Assembly (NCBI GenBank): GCA_033557675.1
Contig: JAWQRM010000115.1
Location: 1-30,204, forward strand
Direction: 5' to 3'
Source of the DNA: Coptodactyla brooksi
Lineage: Eukaryota > Arthropoda > Insecta > Coleoptera > Scarabaeidae
Length of the DNA: 30,204 bases
Below, in pieces: positions 8,601 to 16,800 of this stretch. Numbering within the stretch: the stretch's first letter is position 1; every line of letters begins with the position of its first letter. The notes under the pieces are model-generated. The model searched no databases. It worked only from the letters and a program-made list of their open reading frames with translations, and had not been told where the DNA came from. Made by a program: the position numbers and the translations under genes.

Positions 8601-11600
8601 CCTGGATTTAGTATCGGTACTGCTATCTAATACATGTTTAATGGCCATCTTTTTTGTGGATAATAGAGGTAAGATCATCTTAATTTTGAATACTTCTACT
8701 AGTTTTTCATAATATGAAATATAAAATACATTCATGGTTCATGGTTTCATGGAAATGTGAAAAATAATGTTGTTAAAATTTAGAGTTGTGAACGAAAATA
8801 TTCTATTACTCACCGTAACATGTCTGGTGTAATGCATGCAATTTTTTTCCTGCATATTTAATTTGGGTTCTGCTAACATTTGTGGTCACTCAACATCCAG
8901 TTCTTAAGGAACCCAAAAGGAAAATAGTAGCATGCGGAAAATCAGGAGGTCTAGCCAACCACATCATGTACCTATTTTTTAATATAACGTGATGTACTCC
9001 AGTATTGATTCTTCTATTTATTTATGTATTTGTTCATGTGGAGAGGAGCTTCATCAGATTTTGGTAGATGAAGTTTTTATCTCCGGTCAAACACTGGAAT
9101 ATTTCTTGACAAAAATTCATCCAAGCCATAAAATCGGCACCCTTTAATTCCTGAACAATTTGTTTTTGACAGGGGTGAAAACTGAAATCCTTATGTAAGA
9201 TTCGACGCATAGATGGTTCACTGATATTCGCTGCTAATGCACGTTTTGTCACAGTACATATTGGACCGTGTATCACTGCAGTTTGACCTCTATCAGTATT
9301 CTCTGTCGTTTTAACAGTTTTTGCAGCTTTATCTTTTAAGTTCAATGTTGACCCAGCTTCCTCAAACTTCTTCACTCAAATCAATTGCATGAGCAGAAGG
9401 TACCTTACCATGATGCGAAATATTGAACTGAATGCGAAATAATCTTTGTACACTTGTCGTCGATGGCACGTGACAAGGGGAAGGAACAATGTCCACCCGA
9501 CCACTGTTCCATGTTTAATAGATGGCATTCAATTGCTGACAATAATACATAACGCCCAGTGCTCACGTCCAAACATCAAATGAACTAACCAAGCTGTCAA
9601 ATATTCCTGCTTCACTGATGAATCCTGTACTTTTAAATCTCTCGAATAGTTTTAATCATCAAATATTTATTTTATACAATAAACAGTTTAACCGGAGGTT
9701 ATATCTAAGCCGTTACATCCAAAAGTATAAACTTGAAATGTTATAAGTAATGAAGATTTAGTATCACCTTTTGCTTAACCTGTTCAGTGCCCATTACGCG
9801 CTGGCACATGATAAGGTAGAAACCTCACCACACACCCGCGCTTGATGGGCACTCAATGGGATAAAAAATTCAACTCGATATTCGAAATATGTTACAAATC
9901 CTAAATAGATTCTATTTCTTAATTTAAAATAGTAATTAAATGAGATCTCACAGCTATCTTCAAAATTATTAAATAATGAAATAATTTCAACTAAAACATG
10001 TATATATGAAATAATCAGAATTTAAATCCAAAGTGTTGAGTACACATTGTTCAATAACATGAACTCTGTGAAATTATATCTTTGGTAAATTGACGTTTTA
10101 ATAACATTTTATTAAGCAATTTTATGCAACCCAAAATTGTTTACTTTATTAAAATACATGAAATCCATTTATAATTTGCTTTTAAATATTAAATTTTTGA
10201 TATATATTTATGAAGTGAATAATTTTCAGCATCCGATGGACAGTACATATACATTCACCCTGTCAACGCAAGAATGCTAGAGCACACTTATGGTTCTCTA
10301 GAGTACGCTCCTCGTGAAATAACTGGAAGAATTTTGGAAAAAGAAGAAATTGTCATGACTGAAGAAATAAGAAATCGCGCCAGATATTTACAACATCTGC
10401 CGTTGACTTGCCATTTTGAAAGAGCTGAAATACAACTCAAATATCCTGTTGTATCAAAGGAAACTATAAAATACTTCCGTGGTACGTTATTGATAATCTG
10501 TTGGATTTTTAATTTTATGCACAAAATTTGATCTGGAATTTTGAAACTCACAACTTCATTATTCTAATAGTTTGTGCTAAATTAATTTTGATGGTTAATT
10601 AACTTCAGTTAGTATTAATAGTTACTTTTCGAAGTCAGTCCCCTTCAAACATTTCGTTATTATTTACTGTTTAAGTTACATGCTATCAATCTTAGAATGA
10701 GATCTTGCATTTGCATTACAAATAATAATGCATTTTTTTAGCCGAACTGGAAAATAGAAAACGGGAACGCACTCACAAAGCCCGTGAAGAGAAACGCTCG
10801 GAACAGCTTTGGGTGGAGGAGGAGAACCGCATAATGGGAAAGATTCCAGAACCCAAACTTTGTCTAACATCTCCAGAAGAATTTCCAGAATTTTCTGATG
10901 CGATGCAAATTATTGCTGCAGAAATGCCGACATCTCCAAGTACTAGAACTTCTTTTTCTGAATCGTACTCAACAACACCACCTGGTAGTAGTACTTTAAG
11001 CACTGTTGGTTCTTTGGAAAAGGAATATGCCGGACCATCATTTGCTAAGGTACAATTAAATTAAGATGTTTATTTCTACCAGAAATAATTCTAAAACTAA
11101 TCATAGCGGTCTTAATTTTTGGAATCAGGTTTTTCAGATACATTTTATTTATGGCTTAAAGTATTTTAAAGTAGTTCAAGTTTAAAGTACTTCATCATTA
11201 AATTATACTTGGGCACCGAACAATTGTCATGTTAATTAGACAGCATCACTTTTCGAATTTATACACCAGGTTTTGGAAGTGAAATGTGTCCACGTGGAGC
11301 GTATATCAAGCAAATAAACTTTTCGGTTTTGGTGTAGTGGTGACATTGTTTAACTTTATTACTCTTCATTTTGCAGAAACCATTTACATGAGTTCAATCC
11401 CACATTCAGTTGGGATTTACTATAAAGGTGTTCTATTTTTCATACTGAACACCTATCCATTTCAAGGAATGATATAATTTGAACTGTTTAATGTTAATTT
11501 GGCAATGCACCTACATAACAAACAAATTTGTTTATGGATGGGTGGGGTAGTGTTTTCGTACAATAACACAGACATTAAGGCACAACCAGTATACACAGTA

Positions 11601-13389
11601 CAGTTTTCTCATTTTAAAGTAGGGTTTATGACTTGAGCTAGTGGTAATAAAAACTCCTTTATAAATACAAAGGTGGCAAAATACGCCTGATCCTTTACTG
11701 CTTGTATTCAAGGCCAGACTTTTTATATTGATTATATGCTATATATAGCTCTTACACAACAGTCTTATATACAGTGTCGCATAGGGATATTACATTCTTG
11801 TCCAAATAGTTGACCATTCGGATGATCCCATGGATCGCAAGACAACGAGAGGTATGCAGTTGTCCTGAGAGCGTTGACGAATGCACAACTTCAGAATGTC
11901 CGTGTTTATAATTGCCGAGAGGGTTCAAATTATCAAGTGGTATTTGAGCTGCAAGAAGTAAAGAAAGGAAAAACTAAATTTATTCACAGTTGCTTTCGAA
12001 AATCGTCAAATTACATCGCGTCGAATAATGTTGCATATTGTCAATGTGTTCGAAACAATAGTTTGGGCAACAGGTTGCTGCTAATGCCACTTGAAATTTG
12101 CATGAGCTCATAATAGAAATTATTCCAGCTCATTAAACTACTACTTCAGAATGCCTGTCCAGAGTAAGGAGTAATTTGTACGAGAGGTTGGGGTATTGTT
12201 TGGTGAAATTAGGAGTCATCTTTGAATCTTTCATTTAGTTTTATTTTTAAATATTATTAGAATTATTTTCTTTTTAAAGTGACCTTCTATTTTGGTAAAA
12301 ATGAAATTTTTGTTTGTCCATTGAACTTAAATGTTGAAAAAGAGATGTATAAACATTTATCGTTAGTAGTTAAAAAATAAGTGTACGTAGAACGATGTCA
12401 AGCAGTGTTAGCTGTACATCCTCCGAGATATCAGAAATTTACTAATTTCTAGACTAAATTTACTAATTACTACTTACTACATTAGAAATTCTATTCATTT
12501 TTTCATATCAAATCCTAATGAAAGCTATATTAATATGGAAATTTGTTCCTTTATTGTTGATTGCATTAAGTTTTCAATACGGCATTTTGTAGTTCTTCTT
12601 GCTGAGGAATAAGAATAATTTTCTTTTTTACTGCTTTTGTGTACAACCTTTATGACTGTGTCCAAAGAATCTTTACAATATAGTGGAAATTGGAGTAATA
12701 CGCTTCTTATTGTAATACTCTATTTCTCCTATTTCTGCACAAAATTTGATCTGGGATTTTGGAATTCACAATTTCATGATTCTTAATACTTTGTGCTAAA
12801 TTGATTTGACGGTTATAATTAGCTTCAATTAGTTTATAAATACTTGTTGAAGTCAGTCCCCTTCAAACATTTAATTAAATATATACGTATATTGTATTAT
12901 TATTACTACCTTTCATATGCATGCATAAGATATAAAGCTGTTTAAAATCATTGAAAGATTTGTTTTATATTTTTATTTAGATGCTCTCAACTGCTAAAAA
13001 ACAAACTGTACAACAACCATGGCCAGAACTAAAAGTTGAAAATAAAGAAACAGTTCGGCTGATCAACGTCACTGGAGCGAAACCTGCATCAACGTTCAAA
13101 CTTAAACAACGTCAAGAAAGTGATTCGGAAGCAGACTGCGAAGGTTACGTTCCGACACCCAGATCGAGTGCAATGTTAGCAGATGCTTTATCTGCCGCCC
13201 TTGAAAAAGCTACAGTTAGTAGCAAAGACGAAGGTAAAATTACTCGAACATCACTGTTACTTTATTACTTTATACATGATATTCTTATTAATTTTTTTTC
13301 TTTTAGGAGAAATTTCTCAAACGGGAAAGAAAAAGAAGAAAAATAAACAAAAGTTGCTATACACAACGAGCCGCGGTGGTTTTCTTTGA
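5260..13389 (+). CDS. RNF10: RING finger protein 10 (E3 ubiquitin ligase), 8 exons, 5' end missing
   Basis: Joining 5260-5644, 5703-5793, 6340-6518, 7876-8462, 10230-10481, 10742-11049, 12981-13233 and 13307-13389 keeps one open frame of about 711 codons to TGA. All borders are GT/AG. The product contains, in order, a basic N-terminal region, FLQANCQF, a C3HC4 RING, TITFKLMKRQRGSL, DGQYIYIHPVN, a charged coiled-coil-like segment (ELENRKRERTHKAREEKRSE) and a lysine-rich tail ending KNKQKLLYTTS. This order and these motifs match animal RNF10, which is about 800 residues in human. RNF10 is known to ubiquitinate 40S ribosomal proteins uS3 and uS5 on stalled initiation or elongation complexes. The missing 5' exon(s) should hold the start codon and a serine-rich N-terminus. 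The introns carry several transposons. Confidence in identity is very high. Confidence 0.96.
5703..5793 (+). CDS. RNF10: RNF10 exon: NCQF block before the RING
   Basis: A 91-bp exon after acceptor tttttag, separated from the previous exon by an intron of only 58 bp (5645-5702). The split codon AA|T gives Asn, then CQFIVKSSADYRQHM and ADILVDWNLIEQI. It aligns with the conserved stretch that precedes the RING of RNF10. Donor gtatgt follows at 5794. Confidence 0.92.
5983..6100 (+). mobile_element. Palindromic element with hammerhead-like apex in an RNF10 intron
   Basis: The arm ending agatgtggtcttaggagaaatac (to 6009) pairs imperfectly with gtatttccctaccacatcc (6082-6100). The apex reads catcacttctgttgatg, then ggttagcgaaacgtgcagca, clearly related to the apex at 2675-2720. 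The arm sequences differ from those of the 2615 element, so only the apex is shared. Confidence 0.55.
6044..6067 (+). ncRNA. Hammerhead-ribozyme-like motif, copy 2
   Basis: CTGTTGATG (6044-6052) is followed by ggttagcGAAAC (6056-6067). Compared with copy 1 it has the canonical GAAAC but has lost the 5' side of stem II. The GTC triplet appears as AGC (6072-6074). It is probably a decayed relative. Confidence 0.3.
6340..6518 (+). CDS. RNF10: RNF10 exon: C3HC4 RING domain
   Basis: The exon encodes FECPICLYPPVATKITRCGH followed by VYCWSCMLHYLSLTD and CPICYEHVHKNDLK. Zinc ligands are Cys at codons 6361 and 6370, Cys 6406, His 6412, Cys 6421 and 6430, Cys 6475 and 6484: a complete C3HC4 RING with CPIC at both ends. 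This domain recruits the E2 enzyme. The acceptor is ttctag (6334-6339) and the donor is gtaagg (6519). Confidence 0.95.
6519..7875 (+). other. RNF10 intron after the RING exon
   Basis: A 1357-bp intron. At about 6854-6893 it carries ggtgtaatggtggcattgg and ttaactttgttac, a solo arm end of the MITE family seen at 2615-2772. The rest is AT-rich with no recognisable feature; the small ORFs at 7585-7837 have no supporting motif. Confidence 0.6.
7876..8462 (+). CDS. RNF10: RNF10 exon: post-RING conserved region
   Basis: The largest exon, 587 bp. The translation begins SAALIPQIHYKINDTITFKL and continues MKRQRGSLVVYHAS, CKLLLAGKQDVMTIIDRER and SPEKCFVEEALQILKARE. An acidic, serine-rich linker follows and the exon ends with FYFYQ. 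The order matches RNF10, in which a small beta-type domain follows the RING. Acceptor ttccag (7870-7875), donor gtaatt (8463). Confidence 0.95.
8830..9620 (-). pseudogene. Antisense DDE transposase relic
   Basis: On - the translation gives FNISHHGKVPSAHAIDL, then KKFEEAGSTLNLKDKAAKT, ANISEPSMRRILHKDFSFHP, and DFMAWMNFCQEIFQCLTGDK with FIYQNLM. After a frameshift there is a decayed PDFPHATIFLLGSLRTG, corresponding to the SPDLxxCDFFLWGYLK block. This is the architecture of insect Tc1/mariner-type transposases with an N-terminal helix-turn-helix (DUF4817-like) region. The middle catalytic block is lost. No inverted repeats were found, so the boundaries are approximate. Confidence 0.7.
9779..9860. 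mobile_element. piggyBac-type MITE, 82 bp
   Basis: The left tip cctgttcagtgcccat directly follows TTAA (9775-9778). The right tip, read in reverse complement, is cccattgagtgcccat and is followed by ATAA, a one-base variant of TTAA. TTAA target sites and CCY-type tips are the hallmark of piggyBac elements. It is too short to code and is a deletion derivative. Confidence 0.65.
10230..10481 (+). CDS. RNF10: RNF10 exon: DGQY...HPVN block
   Basis: The split codon G|CA gives Ala, then SDGQYIYIHPVNARMLEHTY followed by GSLEYAPREITG. Later come RNRARYLQHLPLTCHFERAE and YPVVSKETIKYF. This is one of the best-conserved segments of RNF10. Acceptor tttcag (10224-10229), donor gtacgt (10482). Confidence 0.95.
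10519..10665 (+). repeat. Intronic direct repeat, copy A
   Basis: This stretch, starting caaaatttgatctgg and ending gaagtcagtccccttcaaac, recurs at about 12740-12870 in the same orientation with moderate divergence. The two copies lie in successive RNF10 introns and bracket the 10742-11049 exon. They may be two insertions of one short interspersed element or a local duplication. Confidence 0.75.
10742..11049 (+). CDS. RNF10: RNF10 exon: charged helix and Ser/Thr/Pro region
   Basis: It begins AELENRKRERTHKAREEKRS, a highly charged helix likely to form a coiled coil. IPEPKLCLTSPEEFPEF follows, then a Ser/Thr/Pro-rich segment and GSLEKEYAGPSFAK. The FPEF and PSFA motifs have counterparts in vertebrate RNF10. 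The acceptor is tttttag (10735-10741) and the exon ends in phase 0 at donor gtacaa (11050). Confidence 0.93.
11050..12980 (+). other. RNF10 intron
   Basis: A 1931-bp intron. At 11325-11366 it has a solo copy of the MITE arm (ggtgtagtggtgacattg then actttattac). It also holds repeat copy B. An ORF at 11874-12113 contains no motif I recognise and is probably chance or old repeat. The rest is AT-rich. Confidence 0.6.
12740..12870 (+). repeat. Intronic direct repeat, copy B
   Basis: Second copy of the sequence at 10519-10665, sharing caaaatttgatctgg, ttgtgctaaatt and gaagtcagtccccttcaaac. It lies about 110 bp before the next RNF10 exon, just as copy A lies about 75 bp before its exon. Confidence 0.75.
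12981..13233 (+). CDS. RNF10: RNF10 exon: penultimate
   Basis: It starts in phase 0 with MLSTAKKQTVQQPWPELK, and later has ESDSEADCEGYVPTPRSSA and LADALSAALEKA. The DSDxE...VPxP...F/L..A...A pattern is that of the vertebrate RNF10 C-terminus. Acceptor atttag (12975-12980), donor gtaaaa (13234). Confidence 0.93.
13307..13389 (+). CDS. RNF10: RNF10 last exon: lysine-rich tail and stop
   Basis: After a 73-bp intron and a T-rich acceptor (ttcttttag to 13306), the exon encodes GEISQTGKKKKKNKQKLLYT followed by TSRGGFL and TGA at 13387-13389. The GKKKKKxKQKLL tail is diagnostic of RNF10. Confidence 0.95.
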
Positions 13390-13769
13390 AAATATATTTT
13401 ATTCTTTCATTAATTTACTTGCTTTGAAAACTGCATATATATATATATAGTAGAGTATAGAACCCAATTATTGTTTTATTTTATTTTGTTAATACAGCAT
13501 TGGTTTGTTAATAAATATTTATTATGTAAAATGAATGATTAAGTAAACATTAACATCATAGCATAGGATTGTGCAATATTTATTCAATAGTATATACTTT
13601 AATAAAATGCTATAATGATTTAAAAGTAGAAAAAATGTAAACATACTACGTTAATATAACATTAAAGCCAATGCAACCCAAACATTACAATGTGCATCAC
13701 AGGTAAGTAAAATATTCTCCATATTAAGTCAGGTTCGATTTTGTGCAAAGATATTCTGTAGCAGAAGTC
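13390..13769. terminator. Shared 3' UTR region of RNF10 and the FABP gene
   Basis: The two genes converge here with 380 bp between stop codons. On + the AATAAA signals are at about 13510 (gttaataaatatt) and 13601 (tttaataaaatgc). On - the complementary TTTATT occurs at about 13517 and 13579. The 3' UTRs may therefore overlap. A short TA run is at 13436-13450. Confidence 0.6.
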
Positions 13770-13826
13770 TTAAGCTCGCTTATAGTGTCGTTTGGCTTCG
13801 ATACCGGATTCTTCATGCCTCAATGA
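13770..13826 (-). CDS. FABP exon 4 and stop
   Basis: A 57-bp exon after acceptor tttttag on - (13833-13827). It encodes SLRHEESGIEAKRHYKRA and TAA (13772-13770). The Arg-x-Tyr pair (RHY) is the lipid-carboxylate binding site of the family. Confidence 0.9.
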   Translation of the reverse strand, partial: SLRHEESGIEAKRHYKRA

Positions 13827-16800
13827 CTAAAAAAGAAAAAACACATGTTGAAAAATATTAAATGTCGCTCTTCTGAAAGTACTTAAATCGTATGATTTAA
13901 ATGTCTGACATTCATATTGGTTTTAATCAAAATGGAACTGTAGAAGAATAATGGAAGAATAGTAGTGCTAAGTAGTGTTTGAAACTGTCTTAAGCTGTTA
14001 TTAAGGCCTTGACCGCACATGGTTAACGTTGATATAATACGGTTGATGTTTTAGTTTTTATAGAAGAATAGAATTTATTCTTCAAATTAATATTAGACTT
14101 GGGCACTACTACCCAAACTCAACAAAAAGACAAGTAGGAGTGAGAAAATAAAGTACAGAAAGAAAGCAGGTACAAATGAAGCATTTCAAATGATCAGAAA
14201 TCATTAAAATTAAAGACGTTTGTTGGCAAAAAAAGTGATAATGTTATAAGACAATATGATTTAAAAATCCCCACATACTAGGAAATAAAGCATAAAATTC
14301 AATATTCACGAAAACCTAGAAGTATTCAGAGAAACCCTAAGAAAATCTCGCAATAAATATTCAGGTAAATACCAGTTCTCATCCTGTATTCCAGTCAATT
14401 AAACTCCCACAACAAAATGGCAATCTACCATAAGAGAGAAACAATGCGACATACACCAGTCTTGAACATAGCCATAAATTAAAACGTCAACTATGAAGCA
14501 AGGAAGAAAACATATAAACATTATCAACTCATTTTCCAATCATTTTTACAGCACCCAAAATGCTAATAGCATAATCACTTAACCGGTCCTTTAATAATAT
14601 CAATGTAATGGTCGGTATATTTAATTTGTCTTCTTCCATATTTAGAGTGCAGGTAATGTTTCAATAACGTTCCGTGAGTTGTCAACAACAAACTATCTTT
14701 TAACTTTATATCTTTTATTACTTTCAATTCGGAGGCAAAAACAAATGGTTATGAAGGTCGATGATGTCTTTATTTAATTAAAGCAAATAAAATTTTTACT
14801 TACAAGAATGCAATGTGTGTCAGTAAAGTCATATGTACGTAAGACTTTAGATCCATTGGGAGTAATTGAAGTCGTGATGAAACTGTCTCTTTCATGTGTT
14901 GTAGTGCTCTGTAAAATAAAAGGTTATTTCCTGTGGTTATTATAGTCAATTAAATTTTACTATTAGTACCCATAATTAATTAAGGTACCATATAAGGCTT
15001 CAATTTCATTAAATAAGAGGTTTTATGGTTAATTAAATATTTTCTTAAAATGGTTATATAATTTTTTTCCTGCATGCAATCAATAATCTTTAGAGAATAA
15101 ACATGTTTTGTTTCTCTTAATTCATTCCTTTCTCAAGGATTAAAATTAAATTTTTCCATCAAGTAATAAATTAATCTTCATATTAATCTTAATATTTATT
15201 ACATACAGTTATTTATTACATATCTTTGTCAATTTTGTAATACGAATAATGGCAAAGTTAGTCATAAGGAATCCGTAGATAACAATCTATAGTAATCTCT
15301 TATATTGCACATATCTAAAGACATGTTTAATGGACTGGAAGTATTCTTGATAATATCAAATTAGTAGTACTTGATTATCAATGTGAAACCAGCTTTTTTG
15401 ACAGTATCACCCTCTTTTTATTTATTTTGTTTATTTATTCACTCTAAAAGATACAAGAATCTATCGAAGTATAATGAATAAAAATTAAGTTGACAAGTGT
15501 TATATAGAGCTAACACAAAAAAAGAACATTGATAAATTATGCAGTACTTTAATTAATGTTACTGACAATTAAGAATAAACTTTTTAGTGTTGTTTTTGAT
15601 GTGGTCTGGGATTCGGTTGAACCATTGAATAGCTTGGAAAGTTATTCTTCTTTCGCCTAGATTTCTTGCTGCTGGTAGTAAGTAAAAATTTTGGTTTGAT
15701 CTTGTGTTATAATTATGTATGTCGGGGTTTTGTGTAAGGTTTACATCTGTTTTTAGTAAGTTATTTTTCAGTTTAAAAATTATTTTAACGCTATCTAGTT
15801 CAGTTATTTCATTAATTTTAAGAATGTCAAGGTTCCTGTAGAGAATATCGGTATTGGTGCGGTATGGAAAATTGAATAACGTTTTTAAAATTCTATTTTG
15901 TGTAACTCTAAGTTTTTTAAGGTCTGTTTGTTTGGCTTGTCCCCAGAAAGCAGCCAGGTATACAAGAGTAAATGAGTAAACATGAGCATAGTAGATTTGG
16001 AATTTGTTTCTTTTGTTGTATTTTGTAGAGCTGTGTTTCAAGTGATAACATAGTTCAGCTTTGAACACAATTTGAAAATGTGGAATTCGAAGGATAGTTT
16101 ATTATCTAATATTAGTCCTAGATATTTAGTATTTTTTTCCGGTTTATCTGCAGATGTATATTATCAGTTATGTCCGTGTTACATTTAGTTTCGTTGAGTA
16201 GAATATTGCTTTTTAATCTCCATTCATTTATCATGATGAGGTCCTCTTGAACACACTGGAATATTTGTTATTTGGATTTCTTTATGGAGAAATAGGGTTA
16301 TTTCTCCATGAAGTCTCAGATGAGACAAGTCATTAATATATACCAGGAATAGAATAGGACCTGTAACACCTCCTTGGGGTACTCTACTGGTAACTGCTGT
16401 TCTTTCACTTACAGCTTTACCAATTGCTATGTAGTGGCATCCGTTATTGAGATAACTAGTGATTAGGTTTAGTGCCATATTGTTCACTCCAATCAGGTTC
16501 AACTTTTGCAGTAGAAGTTTATGATTCACTACATCAAAGGCTTTTCTCAGGTCTAAAAAAACTGCCATAATCGTGTTTCTTTTATCAGCTCCTTGGTAAA
16601 TATATTCTATAATATTGGCAGTTGCAGTTTGTGTATTTTTCTTGGTTACAAATCCGTTTTGGTGGTGGCTGAAAAAATAATGTTTTCCAGGTGGTTAAAT
16701 CAACCTTATTTTCAGCACTACCTCAAATATCTTCGAAGAAACTGGTAGTACCGATATTGGCCTGTAGTTGTTTGAGATGTACTTGGAACCAGTTTTATGT

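Larger units (their letters stand above)
8463..10229 (+). other. RNF10 intron with transposon relics
   Basis: A 1767-bp intron holding an antisense DDE transposase relic (about 8830-9620) and an 82-bp piggyBac-type MITE (9779-9860). The remaining stretches (8463-8830 and 9865-10229) are AT-rich with nothing recognised. Confidence 0.7.

Noticed and set aside
11874..12113. 79-codon ORF in an RNF10 intron
   Set aside because: No splice signals fit it, no family is recognised, and RNF10 is continuous without it.
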